DNA from: Bacillota bacterium
GTDB taxonomy: Bacteria; Bacillota; Clostridia; Christensenellales; UBA1242
Direction of reading: 5' to 3'
Length of the DNA: 51,769 bases
Assembly: GCA_009784375.1 (NCBI GenBank)
Contig: WRBV01000007.1
Span: 1-51,769 of the forward strand
The position numbers and the translations under genes were made by a program. The notes beneath the pieces are model-generated. The model ran no database searches, was not told where the DNA came from, and worked only from the letters and a program-made list of their open reading frames with translations. Positions 40,814-49,768 of this stretch are shown here, piece by piece (position 1 is the stretch's first letter; every line of letters starts with the position of its first letter).

Positions 40814-42901
40814 TTATCCCTCGACCTTGAATTTGACACGATTTTTGTACTCGGTTTTCTTACCTTCGTTGTAATTTTGTACTGGACGAAGGAATCCCAC
40901 AACTCTTGACCATGTTTCGGTTTCGCCATCACATGTTGGGCAATTCCAATGTTCGCCTTGCAAGTATCCGTGGTTGTCACAAACGCTGAATGTTGGTGTA
41001 AGACTCACATATGGCATCTTGCTTGATTTAAAGATTTTTTGGATAAGATTTTTCGCGGTCTCTTTGTCTTCAATACGTTCGCCCATGTAAATGTGAAGTA
41101 CTGTTCCACCTGTGTAAAGGCTTTGCAGTTCGTCTTGCATTTTCACAACTTTGAATACATCGTCTGTGAATTCTACTGGCATCTGGGTGCTGTTTGTGTA
41201 ATATGGTGTTCCGTTACCGCTTGTGATAATGTCTGGGTAACGTTTCTTGTCAAGTATTGCAAGTCTTGGAGATACACCCTCGGCTGGAGTAGCCTCGAGG
41301 TTATAAATGTTCCCTGTTTCCTTTTGGTACTCTTGCATTTTGCCACGAAGGAAGTTAAGAACTTTTATAGCAAACTCGTTACCTTCTTTTGAATCAATTC
41401 CACGGTCTTTGCCAAAGAAGTTAAGTAAACATTCATGCATACCAACAACACCGATTGTCGAGAAATGGTTTGCCCAATATCCGCCGCTTGAATCTTTGAC
41501 GCCTTGAAGGTAATATTTTGAGTATGGATACAAGCCCTTGACTGTTTGCTCTTCAACAACCTTACGCTTTAATTCAAGGCTTGTCTTTGCAAGATTAGAC
41601 ATTTGCTCAAGATTTGCAAAGAACTCTTCCTCTGTCTTTGATTTGTAACCAAGACGCCCAAGGTTGATTGTAACTACCCCGACACTTCCTGTGAGCGGGT
41701 TTGAACCAAACAGACCACCACCACGTTTACGAAGTTCAGTAACATCAAGACGAAGTCTGCAACACATTGAAACCGCATCTTCGGGCGACAAGTCACTATT
41801 AATAAAGTTAGCAAAATATGGGATACCGTATTTACATGTCATCTCCATAATGCTGTCCATGACTTCGCTGTTCCAGTCAAGACTTGGAGTAACGTTAATT
41901 GTTGGAATTGGGAAAGAAAACACACGACCAGCCGCATCTCCGCCTACCATGACTTCACAGAACGCCTTGTTGAACATGTCCATCTCGGCTTGGAATTCTT
42001 TGTATGTTTCTTCTTGTGGTTCTCCACCGATAATAACGTATTCGTCTGCCAATGTCTTTGGGCATGTAATATCAAGTGTTACGTTACTGAATGGACATTG
42101 GAAACCTACTCTTGTTGCCACGTTCATGTTGTATACGAATTCTTGGATTGCTTGTTTTACTTGTTTATATTCAAGTTTGTCATAACGAATAAATGGTGCA
42201 AGGTAAGTATCGAAACTTGACCATGCTTGTGCACCTGCGGTCTCACCTTGGAATGTAAATGTTGCGTTACAAAGTTGACCAAGTGCTGTACGGAAATGTC
42301 TTGGAGGAGCCGAGCTCACCTTTCCTGGAACTCCTGTAAAGCCCATCATAAGAATTTGCTTTACATCCCAACCAACACAGTACGCACCATAGAACCCAAG
42401 GTCGTGCAAGTGGAATGAACCACTACGGTGAGCCTCGGCAACCTCGAACGGATAAATCTCGTTAAGCCAATATCTCTTTGTGAACTCTTCACGAACATAG
42501 TTCATAAGACCCATAACAGAACGTTGTTGGTTTGCATTTTCTTTAACAGCAAAATCATCTCCACCAAGGTATCTGTCAAACGTAGCAATAGTCGCACCAA
42601 TAAGTGCATTTTCCTCACGTGCCCCACGACGCTTTTCACGATACAAAATGTATGCCTTTGCAACTTGGTCGTGACCCGCTTTTATAAGAGTACTTTCAAC
42701 AATGTCTTGAACCTCTTCAACAGTAGGCACTTTTCCAACAAAGCGAATCTTTAATTCTGCCTCTACCTTTTCTCTGATTTTCTTTGCACGTGTTCTGTCA
42801 CTTCCTCCACATGCAACCACCGCCTTAAAGATTGCATCCTCGATTTTCTGCCCCTCGTACTTTTGTCGGCTTCCATCTCGCTTCAAGACACTTTTAACCA
42901 T
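40814..42901 (-). CDS. nrdD: Anaerobic (class III) ribonucleoside-triphosphate reductase
   Basis: 695-residue glycyl-radical enzyme that makes dNTPs without oxygen. An ATP cone (about 1-95, VLKRDGSRQKYEG) regulates activity. The core contains LGFYGAYCVGWDVKQILMMG and CCRLRLDV; the C-terminus has a cysteine cluster region (CDNHGYLQGEHWNCPTC) and the radical-Gly motif SRVVGFLRP. I start at ATG 42901 with GGGAGG upstream; a longer frame to 43024 reads through the shared leader element and is rejected. Controlled by a promoter with two NrdR-like boxes and the pgk-type leader. Confidence 0.95.
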   Translation of the reverse strand: MVKSVLKRDGSRQKYEGQKIEDAIFKAVVACGGSDRTRAKKIREKVEAELKIRFVGKVPTVEEVQDIVESTLIKAGHDQVAKAYILYREKRRGAREENALIGATIATFDRYLGGDDFAVKENANQQRSVMGLMNYVREEFTKRYWLNEIYPFEVAEAHRSGSFHLHDLGFYGAYCVGWDVKQILMMGFTGVPGKVSSAPPRHFRTALGQLCNATFTFQGETAGAQAWSSFDTYLAPFIRYDKLEYKQVKQAIQEFVYNMNVATRVGFQCPFSNVTLDITCPKTLADEYVIIGGEPQEETYKEFQAEMDMFNKAFCEVMVGGDAAGRVFSFPIPTINVTPSLDWNSEVMDSIMEMTCKYGIPYFANFINSDLSPEDAVSMCCRLRLDVTELRKRGGGLFGSNPLTGSVGVVTINLGRLGYKSKTEEEFFANLEQMSNLAKTSLELKRKVVEEQTVKGLYPYSKYYLQGVKDSSGGYWANHFSTIGVVGMHECLLNFFGKDRGIDSKEGNEFAIKVLNFLRGKMQEYQKETGNIYNLEATPAEGVSPRLAILDKKRYPDIITSGNGTPYYTNSTQMPVEFTDDVFKVVKMQDELQSLYTGGTVLHIYMGERIEDKETAKNLIQKIFKSSKMPYVSLTPTFSVCDNHGYLQGEHWNCPTCDGETETWSRVVGFLRPVQNYNEGKKTEYKNRVKFKVEG

Positions 42902-42989
42902 GAATTTCCTCCCGCGGTGACCGCGAACAGTACGGAACATCTTTGATTTGTATCCATACCTTTGTCTCGCGTCACCTGTTTTATGTGTA
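42902..42989 (-). promoter_or_regulatory. Structured nrdD leader shared with pgk
   Basis: Predicted leader of about 88 nt. Positions 42941-42905 equal the pgk element base for base. GGUGACGCGAG (42976-42966) pairs with UUCGC-G-GUCACC (42927-42916), eleven pairs with one bulged G. The 3' strand runs directly into the GGGAGG ribosome binding site. Confidence 0.65.
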
Positions 42990-42995
42990 TGCTCT

Positions 42996-43024
42996 ACAAT
43001 ACCAAACCACAACATATTGTGCAA
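42996..43024 (-). promoter_or_regulatory. nrdD promoter
   Basis: Minus strand -35 TTGCAC (43024-43019), 17-bp spacer, -10 TATTGT (43001-42996). Confidence 0.65.
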
Positions 43025-43055
43025 GTGTTTTTACCAAAACCACAATATTTTGTGT
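43007..43055 (-). promoter_or_regulatory. Two NrdR-like boxes
   Basis: ACACAAAATATTGTGG (43055-43040) and GCACAATATGTTGTGG (43022-43007) resemble the NrdR box ACACwATATwTwGTGT; their starts are 33 bp apart, about three helix turns, and the proximal box covers the -35 and spacer. Confidence 0.7.
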
Positions 43056-43160
43056 ATTGTGTACAAAAAAAGGATTATTCGATTTTAGTGGTTGACAAAG
43101 GTTTTGGCATATGCGTGCATTTAATATCCCTTATTTACCCCCAAAACCAGGCAAACTTCT

Positions 43161-43188
43161 TTGATAAACGTCAAAAATATTTTATAAT
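43161..43188 (+). promoter_or_regulatory. Promoter of the 43200 gene
   Basis: -35 TTGATA (43161-43166), 16-bp spacer, -10 TATAAT (43183-43188); leader of only about five nt. Confidence 0.65.
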
Positions 43189-43199
43189 AATTCATACAA

Positions 43200-44327
43200 A
43201 TGAAATTTTTCACCTTTACTGTATACAGAGCTGTGTTGTGTGGCGGGTTGCTTGCTATTCTTATTTTGGTTGCTATCTTCGGTGAAGCAATCCGCGTTCA
43301 CTATTTTCCCGAGAGCAATGTGTTTCGTCATAGAAATGGTGAGATGTCTGTACATACAATTGATGTTGGTCATGGTGATGCAATCGCTATACGATTTCCA
43401 GATAATCGGGTTGCACTCATTGACGGTGGCGATACCTTTTATTATTCAAGGGTATCAAACTATCTTCGCCGAAGAGTTGTCGGACGCAATAATCGTATAG
43501 ACTGGATGATTGCCACCCACCCCCATATGGATCACATTGGGACATTGCCGAGAATATTACAAAGCTTCAACGTGGATACTGTAATACGTCCAGTAATCCA
43601 AAGCGACAGCCCATATGATCTATTAAACACAACACAAGTATATCTTGGACCAGAAACAATAAATCCAATTTACACGCAATTTATAAACAATGCTTACCGC
43701 TATGCAAACAACGTGGTTATCGCAAGAGCAGGACTTTACTTTGGTTGTATGACAACTTATGGCTTTCGTGTTTTCTTTCACACTCCAACGACAGAAGGTA
43801 TTTGGTCGGCATTACGTCATCATAACACAAATGAAATCTCCCCTATTATAACTGTTGAATTTGGTAATCAAATTTTTGTATTGACGGGTGATGCTGGGTT
43901 CATGGTGGAAAATGATTTTTTGCTTGCACAAAGTGCACGTGACATGTTTATTCATAATATAGAAAATCGGGTCGTCCATCTCCATGTCGGACATCACGGA
44001 AGTAACGGAAGTTCAAGCAATGATTTTCTCAGATTCCTTAGCCCAACAACAGCGACAATAAGTGTAGGGACACGATTCCCAACTTTACCAAATTCTACTG
44101 TGGTTAATCGAATACGAAGTAATCTTTCAAACAGAAACGACCTTTTCATAACAAACCAAGTCGGTCACATCGCATTTCGAACATGTGGCAACGAATATCA
44201 AATATTTTTCGGATTTCGAAATCCACCGAACTTGTGGTGGTTGTTTTCGGTTCTTGTTGTGATAACATTATTTCTTTGCTTTTTTAATTTTAAAAGAAAA
44301 CAAAATAATAAAGAAACTATACATTGA
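43200..44327 (+). CDS. ComEC/Rec2-like metallo-beta-lactamase-fold protein, paralogue
   Basis: 375 residues with a TM segment at each end (about 8-28 and 343-362). The central domain has MSVHTIDVGHGDAIAI, zinc motif ATHPHMDHIGTL, LTGDAGF and HVGHHGSNGSSS. It shares architecture with the protein at 29282-30718 but lacks the Thr/Pro/Arg tail. Like that protein it has no ComEC channel. It has no ribosome binding site; the ATG is 11 nt after TATAAT. Its 3' end overlaps ychF by 11 nt, convergent. Confidence 0.85.
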   Translation: MKFFTFTVYRAVLCGGLLAILILVAIFGEAIRVHYFPESNVFRHRNGEMSVHTIDVGHGDAIAIRFPDNRVALIDGGDTFYYSRVSNYLRRRVVGRNNRIDWMIATHPHMDHIGTLPRILQSFNVDTVIRPVIQSDSPYDLLNTTQVYLGPETINPIYTQFINNAYRYANNVVIARAGLYFGCMTTYGFRVFFHTPTTEGIWSALRHHNTNEISPIITVEFGNQIFVLTGDAGFMVENDFLLAQSARDMFIHNIENRVVHLHVGHHGSNGSSSNDFLRFLSPTTATISVGTRFPTLPNSTVVNRIRSNLSNRNDLFITNQVGHIAFRTCGNEYQIFFGFRNPPNLWWLFSVLVVITLFLCFFNFKRKQNNKETIH

Positions 44328-45423
44328 ATCTAAAGTGTACAACATCCCCATCTTTTACAATGTATTCCTTGCCCTCAATACGAACTCGACCAGCTTCACG
44401 TGCTTTTATAATTCCGCCAAGACTCTTGAAATCGTCAAACGAACAAACTTCAGCACGAATGAATCCACGTTCAAAATCAGTATGTATACGTCCAGCAGCC
44501 CCTGGTGCTTTTGTACCATCACGAATTGTCCATGCACGAACCTCGGGTTCGCCAGCAGTAAGAAAACTTATCAACCCAAGCAATTTATACGATGCTGCGA
44601 TTAGCTTATCCAGACCACTCTCACCATCAAGCCCATACATTGCCATTAATTCTTTTCGTTCAGATTCATCGTCAACTTGAGAAAGCTCTTCTTCGATTTT
44701 CGCGCAAACACATATTACCGAATTGTTCTCTTGATTTGCTCTGTCCACAATTTGTTTAAAGTATTTATTATTTTGTCCATTTGTTGTAATATCTTCTTCA
44801 TTCATGTTGGCACAATAAATTACAGGCTTTGTGGTAAGAAGTCCGAAAGATTTTGCAATAACACGCTCTTCATCTGTTAAATCAACCGATGATGCTGGCT
44901 TTTCGTTATCAAGGACATTTTTTATTTTTGTTAAAAGTTCAAGTTCACGCACAGCTTCTTTATTTGATCCTTGTCTTGCTTGTTTTCCTACCTTCTCTAT
45001 TTGACGGCTAACCGATTCAAGATCAGATAACACAAGTTCAAGATTAATTGTATCAATATCACGTTTTGGGTTGACTTCGCCATCTACGTGGATTATGTCC
45101 GAATTCTCGAAAGCCCGTACAACATGAACGATTGCATCAACTTCGCGAATATGTGAAAGAAACTTGTTACCAAGCCCCTCACCTTTACTTGCACCCGCAA
45201 CAAGACCTGCAATATCCACAAATTCAATGGTTGCATTTACAACAGATTTTGGCTTGTAATACTCGACCAAAAAATCAATACGTGCATCAGGCACAGTAAC
45301 AATCCCAACATTAGGCTCAATGGTACAAAATGGATAATTTGCACTCTGGGCACCCGCACGTGTTAGTGCATTAAACAATGTACTCTTGCCCACATTAGGC
45401 AATCCAACAACACCAATTTTCAT
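44317..45423 (-). CDS. ychF: Redox-regulated ATPase YchF (Obg-family)
   Basis: 368-residue P-loop protein, universally conserved, that binds ribosomes and hydrolyses ATP in place of GTP. P-loop GLPNVGKST, FVDIAGLVAGASKGEGLGNKF, NMNE in place of NKxD (the ATP-type specificity motif), and the C-terminal TGS-like domain ending DGDVVHFRFNV. TAATAT lies 7 nt before the ATG and TTGCTT 17 bp further, so it is probably leaderless. Confidence 0.95.
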   Translation of the reverse strand: MKIGVVGLPNVGKSTLFNALTRAGAQSANYPFCTIEPNVGIVTVPDARIDFLVEYYKPKSVVNATIEFVDIAGLVAGASKGEGLGNKFLSHIREVDAIVHVVRAFENSDIIHVDGEVNPKRDIDTINLELVLSDLESVSRQIEKVGKQARQGSNKEAVRELELLTKIKNVLDNEKPASSVDLTDEERVIAKSFGLLTTKPVIYCANMNEEDITTNGQNNKYFKQIVDRANQENNSVICVCAKIEEELSQVDDESERKELMAMYGLDGESGLDKLIAASYKLLGLISFLTAGEPEVRAWTIRDGTKAPGAAGRIHTDFERGFIRAEVCSFDDFKSLGGIIKAREAGRVRIEGKEYIVKDGDVVHFRFNV

Positions 45424-45430
45424 AATCTAT

Positions 45431-45459
45431 ATATTAGCACATGTCTATACCTTAAGCAA
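45431..45459 (-). promoter_or_regulatory. ychF: ychF promoter, leaderless layout
   Basis: Minus strand -35 TTGCTT (45459-45454), 17-bp spacer, -10 TAATAT (45436-45431), 7 nt before ATG. Confidence 0.55.
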
Positions 45460-45531
45460 ATAAAGTAACGAAATTATCATCGCGACCGAACGAGGAATGA
45501 GTGGAGTAAAGATGGTCTTATCGAAAGAAAT

Positions 45532-45560
45532 TTGCATCTTTTATATAAAACATGTATAAT
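45532..45560 (+). promoter_or_regulatory. proS: proS promoter, leaderless layout
   Basis: -35 TTGCAT (45532-45537), 17-bp spacer, -10 TATAAT (45555-45560), 6 nt before ATG 45567. Confidence 0.75.
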
Positions 45561-45566
45561 TACTTC

Positions 45567-46994
45567 ATGAAACAACTGGACTCTATTACTCCACGCGATG
45601 TGGACTTTGCTCGTTGGTATACCGATGTGGTTACGCGTACTGGACTTGCAAACTATTCGACTGTAAAGGGCTGTATGATTATGCCGCCTTATGGAAACGA
45701 ATTGTGGGAGAACATGCGTGCCGAACTTGATGCTCGTATAAAAAAAGTTGGAGCCAAGAACGTTACTCTCCCCCTTTTGATTCCCGAATCAATGTTACAA
45801 CGTGAAAAGGATCATATTGATGGCTTTGCACCCGAAGTTCTTTGGATAACACATAGTGGCGAAGAAAAGTTGGCAGAACGACTTTGCCTGCGCCCCACAT
45901 CCGAGGTTCTATTTTGCGAGTACTTTAAAAATACGATTCAAAGCTATCGTGACTTGCCAATGAAGCTCAATCAATGGGCGAACATATTTCGTGCCGAGAA
46001 AAACACACGCCCTTTCCTTCGCACAACCGAGTTCTTTTGGCAAGAAGGTCATACGTTACATGAAACCGAGGCCGAAGCACGAAAAATGACCATGCAAATC
46101 CAAAATCTATATAACGATTACTTGCGTGATTTCCTTGCACTTCCACTTGTAGAGGGAAGAAAAACCGAGAGTGAAAAATTCGCGGGTGCGGTCGAAACAT
46201 ATACTCGCGAAGTTATGATGTACGATGGTCAGGCCTTGCAAACAGGGACAAGCCATTACCTTGGCACAGGCTTTGCAAAGGCATTTGGAATAACATATCA
46301 AAACCGCGAAGGTCGCGAGGCACTTCCCCATTATACAAGCTGGGGCATTACTACTCGTATGATTGGTGCATTGGTCATGGTTCATGGAGACGACCGCGGA
46401 CTTGTGTTGCCTCCACATGTTGCACCCATCCAAGCGGCAATTATTCCAATCATGATGCACAAACAAGGAATTTTGGATGCGGCAAAAAAATTAGAAAAAT
46501 CAATTGCGAAAGTTGTACGAACTCATGTCGATGCTTCTGATAATACCCCTGGCTGGAAATATTCTGAATGGGAAATGCGTGGAGTACCCGTACGAATTGA
46601 ATACGGACCACGTGACATAGAAAATGGAACTTGCGTAGTTGTAAGACGTGACACAGGCGAAAAAGCCGTAGTTGCTGTTACAAACCTTAAAAAAGAACTT
46701 CCAAAGATATTACAGACCATCCATGACTCGATGTATAGCAAAGCACTAGCAAGACAAGAATCAATGACCTATGACGCCCGAACACTTGATGAAATTACCG
46801 AGATTGCCAAAACAAAGCCTGGTTTCATTCGTGCACCATGGTGTGGATGTGCAAAGGCAGAGAAGTTATTAAAAGAAAAATTTGCGACAACAAGCCGTTG
46901 TATTGTCGATGAATTCAAACAAAACACAGATATAAAGTGTGCAATAAGCGGAGAGCCAGCAAAGTATATGGTAATCTGGGGCAAGGCTTATTAG
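45567..46994 (+). CDS. proS: Prolyl-tRNA synthetase, archaeal/eukaryotic type
   Basis: 475-residue class II synthetase that charges tRNA-Pro. Motif 2 region FRAEKNTRPFLRTTEFFWQEGHT, proline-pocket residues, motif 3 GALVMVHGDDRGLVLPPHVAPIQ and the C-terminal zinc-binding-like segment WCGCAKAEKLL show the short archaeal-type enzyme without the bacterial editing insertion. I use ATG 45567 (MKQLDS); an earlier ATG at 45552 lies before the -10. Following genes DUF3781 and tyrS run in the same direction. Confidence 0.95.
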   Translation: MKQLDSITPRDVDFARWYTDVVTRTGLANYSTVKGCMIMPPYGNELWENMRAELDARIKKVGAKNVTLPLLIPESMLQREKDHIDGFAPEVLWITHSGEEKLAERLCLRPTSEVLFCEYFKNTIQSYRDLPMKLNQWANIFRAEKNTRPFLRTTEFFWQEGHTLHETEAEARKMTMQIQNLYNDYLRDFLALPLVEGRKTESEKFAGAVETYTREVMMYDGQALQTGTSHYLGTGFAKAFGITYQNREGREALPHYTSWGITTRMIGALVMVHGDDRGLVLPPHVAPIQAAIIPIMMHKQGILDAAKKLEKSIAKVVRTHVDASDNTPGWKYSEWEMRGVPVRIEYGPRDIENGTCVVVRRDTGEKAVVAVTNLKKELPKILQTIHDSMYSKALARQESMTYDARTLDEITEIAKTKPGFIRAPWCGCAKAEKLLKEKFATTSRCIVDEFKQNTDIKCAISGEPAKYMVIWGKAY

Positions 46995-46997
46995 ACT

Positions 46998-47267
46998 ATG
47001 AACGAACTAATCTTAAACTTGGATAAGATCCACACTACAGCATTGGGTATAGTGAGAATAAAAAGAAACCTTTCTTTGGATATTGATGATGTTGTTAATT
47101 GGTGTAAAAAGCAAATTATGCAATCCAATAACATCATTCGCAAAGGCAAGAATTGGTATGTTACAGTCAATAATTCGATAATTACCGTAAATGCATATAG
47201 CTACACAATTATAACTGCACATAAAATAACGAATTTATCAGCGTCACGCTGCAAGGAGAAAAAATGA
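46998..47267 (+). CDS. DUF3781 family protein
   Basis: 89 residues matching DUF3781: LDKIHTTALGIVRIKRNL, DDVVNWCKKQI, KGKNWYVTVNNSIITVNAYSYTIITAH. Function unknown. It sits 3 nt after proS and overlaps the tyrS start by 4 nt (ATGA), so it is translated within the proS-tyrS operon. Confidence 0.85.
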   Translation: MNELILNLDKIHTTALGIVRIKRNLSLDIDDVVNWCKKQIMQSNNIIRKGKNWYVTVNNSIITVNAYSYTIITAHKITNLSASRCKEKK

Positions 47268-48496
47268 AAAGATTTGACGAATTATTATTTAACCGATTCT
47301 TCGAGAATTGGGATAAATTTTCACATGAACAAATTAAATCACTTATAAAAGTAAAATCAAAAACAATTTTGCCATCGGTAAATGATATTGATTTTTCAAA
47401 ACAACAACGAGTAAAGCTCGGGATTGACGCAACGGGACAAGACCTTCATATCGGACACCTGTGCCCTCTTTTAATCATGAATATCTTTATAAAAGCGGGA
47501 CATCATGTTGACCTTGTGATTGGTGATTTCACAACAAAGGTCGGTGATCCAAGCGGACGAGTTTCAGAACGTGCAATTTTAACAGACGAACAAATCGCAA
47601 AGAACTTTGAAACATATCTTGACCAGGTGGGAAAATTTCTTGATGTTTCAAAATTAAGCGTACGTAAAAACAGCGAATGGCTTGCAAAAATTTCATTAGC
47701 CGACTTCCTTGGTCTACATCAAAAATTAAACCTTGCAACCACGTTGCAACGTGAGGACTTCCGCACACGACTAGAAGCGGGCGGTCTTTCAAATGCCGAG
47801 ATTTTATATGCATCACTTATGGGCTATGATTCAGTTGCACTTAACACAACTATCGAGCTCGGTGGACTTGACCAGCTTCTTAATCTTCAACAATGTCGCG
47901 AAATCCAACGTATACATGGTCAACCACCCGAAGTTATCGTTACAACACCAATCCTCGAGGGACTTGCTGGCGATGGACGAAAGATGAGTAAATCGTACAA
48001 AAATTATGTTGCCATCAACGATTCATACGAGGAAAAATTCGGCAAGTTCATGTCAATGCCAGACAGCTTGATTATGCAATACTTTCAAAGTTTTGGATAC
48101 CTTTTCGAAAATGAAATATCGGAATTAGAGAATTTTATAAAGTCTCAACCAATGGAAGCAAAAAAACAATTTGCAAGTTACTTTATTTCAATAGAGGCAA
48201 AAAATTTAAAAGCAGGTGCATCAGAACGCGAACGGTTCGAACAAAAATTTTCAAAGCGAGAATTGACCGCAGATGACTTCCAAGTTATAAAGGTGAAGTC
48301 TGGCACCACTCTACTTGATGCATTAATGACAAGTAACAAATTCAAATCAAAAGGTGAATTAAAACGATTGTTAACATCAAATTCAATCCGCAATCTTGAT
48401 ACAAATGAAATTATTACAACCGACTTTGAGATTAATAATAATTTAAAAATCAAGGTTGGAAAATTGCAATTCTTTCAAGTTACAATGTCATCCTGA
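47264..48496 (+). CDS. tyrS: Tyrosyl-tRNA synthetase
   Basis: 410-residue class I synthetase. HIGH motif HIGHLCPL (about 66-73), KMSKS as GRKMSKSYKN and a C-terminal S4 RNA-binding domain (about 345-405). AAGGAG lies 5 nt before ATG 47264. The final residues and the stop (MSS-TGA) are encoded by a GTCATCCTGA sequence, the end motif of the local repeat family, so the C-terminus may have been reset by a repeat insertion. It ends in a strong terminator. Confidence 0.95.
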   Translation: MKRFDELLFNRFFENWDKFSHEQIKSLIKVKSKTILPSVNDIDFSKQQRVKLGIDATGQDLHIGHLCPLLIMNIFIKAGHHVDLVIGDFTTKVGDPSGRVSERAILTDEQIAKNFETYLDQVGKFLDVSKLSVRKNSEWLAKISLADFLGLHQKLNLATTLQREDFRTRLEAGGLSNAEILYASLMGYDSVALNTTIELGGLDQLLNLQQCREIQRIHGQPPEVIVTTPILEGLAGDGRKMSKSYKNYVAINDSYEEKFGKFMSMPDSLIMQYFQSFGYLFENEISELENFIKSQPMEAKKQFASYFISIEAKNLKAGASERERFEQKFSKRELTADDFQVIKVKSGTTLLDALMTSNKFKSKGELKRLLTSNSIRNLDTNEIITTDFEINNNLKIKVGKLQFFQVTMSS

Positions 48497-48537
48497 ACAA
48501 AGTGAAGTATCTAGGCGAAGCCGCAAGACATGCTTTT

Positions 48538-48568
48538 AAAAACGACCCGCTTGGGTCGTTTTGTTTTT
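48538..48568. terminator. Bidirectional terminator between tyrS and mscS
   Basis: Stem AAAACGACCC (48539-48548), loop GCTT, GGGTCGTTTT (48553-48562), then GTTTTTA. Confidence 0.88.
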
Positions 48569-48572
48569 ATTA

Positions 48573-49655
48573 TTATTTTCTCGGAAGTGATGATTTTACA
48601 TCTACATTCGGAACAGCAAACTTTATCTTGTGTTTATCAAATAAAAGTTTAAGTTCTCGGTTGAAATCACGAGTAAGCTGCATTCTGTTTGGTTCTTGAC
48701 AAAAAGCAATATTTCGCAATACTATACCGCTTGCATTGAATTCGGCTGGACCTATGTATTTTGGCTCATCAACGGCTGCATCCAATTTCTTTCCAATTTC
48801 TGGCATTGCGTCTCTTAAAACTTTTTCAACTCTTTCAAGGTTCTCGTCATAGCTCACGGTAACATCGCATACTGCGACACTCTTTTCTTGTGTCATGTTA
48901 ATTAGCACACGCATTTCGCTGTTGTTAATTACTATGATATTTCCATCAATCGCTTTAATCTTTGTTGTTCGGATTCCGATATGTTCAACCTCTCCACGGT
49001 TGCCGTTGAATGTGATTATGTCCCCAACCTCGAAGCTGTTTTCAAATACTATGAACAATCCTGCGATAATATCAGATAAAAGGCTTTGTGCACCAAATGC
49101 AATAACCAAACCAAGAATACCAGCACCAGCAATCAAAGCAGCAGCATCAACACCAAGAACACCAAGTAATGTAAAGAACCCAACAAGAATCAATGCATAC
49201 TTAAGAAAGCTGTATGTAAGTGCAAGAATTGTTTTTCTACGGTTGCTCTTACCACGAGAAAGAAGTCTTGTAACAATCCATAGAACCTTTAATACCAAGA
49301 CCAAAATAAATATTGTAACAATCCCGCGCAAAATCGTCTCGATGTTGTCTGAGAAGAAATTACCGATGTTTGTTATATCAAGTGTGTTTTCTTGCAAGAA
49401 TCTCACAAAACCAGAATATCTGTATGTGCTTGTTGCAGTATCATATGTCGCAGGCCAAATCGCAGACGCAATAGGAGCCGCCGCAAAAAGCATAATCATT
49501 AAAAAACCAATAATCGACCAATATATAATTCGTCGCGTTCTTCTCTTTTTTTGCTTTATTTCATTTTCTCGTTCACGCTCGAGTTCTTGTTGTTGTTTCT
49601 CAAGTTGTTCTTTTTGTCTTAGGATTTCTTCTTCCTGTTGTTTTTTTGTAGCCAT
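48573..49655 (-). CDS. MscS-family small-conductance mechanosensitive channel
   Basis: 360-residue channel that opens on membrane tension to release solutes. A charged Gln/Glu/Lys-rich coiled-coil head (about 1-40) is followed by TM segments near 45-65, 100-120 and 145-175 and the pore helix ALIAGAGILGLVIAFGAQSLLSD (about 175-197), then the MscS beta domain (GDIITFNGNRGEVEHIGIRTT). Start at ATG 49655 (MATKKQQEE), which fits the promoter; the frame opens at 49673. Confidence 0.92.
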   Translation of the reverse strand: MATKKQQEEEILRQKEQLEKQQQELERERENEIKQKKRRTRRIIYWSIIGFLMIMLFAAAPIASAIWPATYDTATSTYRYSGFVRFLQENTLDITNIGNFFSDNIETILRGIVTIFILVLVLKVLWIVTRLLSRGKSNRRKTILALTYSFLKYALILVGFFTLLGVLGVDAAALIAGAGILGLVIAFGAQSLLSDIIAGLFIVFENSFEVGDIITFNGNRGEVEHIGIRTTKIKAIDGNIIVINNSEMRVLINMTQEKSVAVCDVTVSYDENLERVEKVLRDAMPEIGKKLDAAVDEPKYIGPAEFNASGIVLRNIAFCQEPNRMQLTRDFNRELKLLFDKHKIKFAVPNVDVKSSLPRK

Positions 49656-49664
49656 AATACGCCT

Positions 49665-49692
49665 ATTATACATGAAAATTAAAATTTGTCTA
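49665..49692 (-). promoter_or_regulatory. mscS promoter
   Basis: Minus strand -35 TAGACA (49692-49687), 16-bp spacer, -10 TATAAT (49670-49665), 9 nt before the ATG; no Shine-Dalgarno. Confidence 0.6.
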
Positions 49693-49768
49693 GCAATTCT
49701 ACTATTTAAACATTAGTAATTAATCAAATTAAGAGTTATACTATTACATTTTATTAAGGAGAAATTAT

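Noticed and set aside
42902..43024. N-terminal extension of NrdD by 41 residues
   Set aside because: It would translate the leader shared with pgk; ATG 42901 has GGGAGG and fits the family start.
45478..45530. Another copy of the dispersed repeat before proS
   Set aside because: Only short words (GCGACCGAACGAGGAATGAG) resemble repeat vocabulary; no inverted ends are visible.
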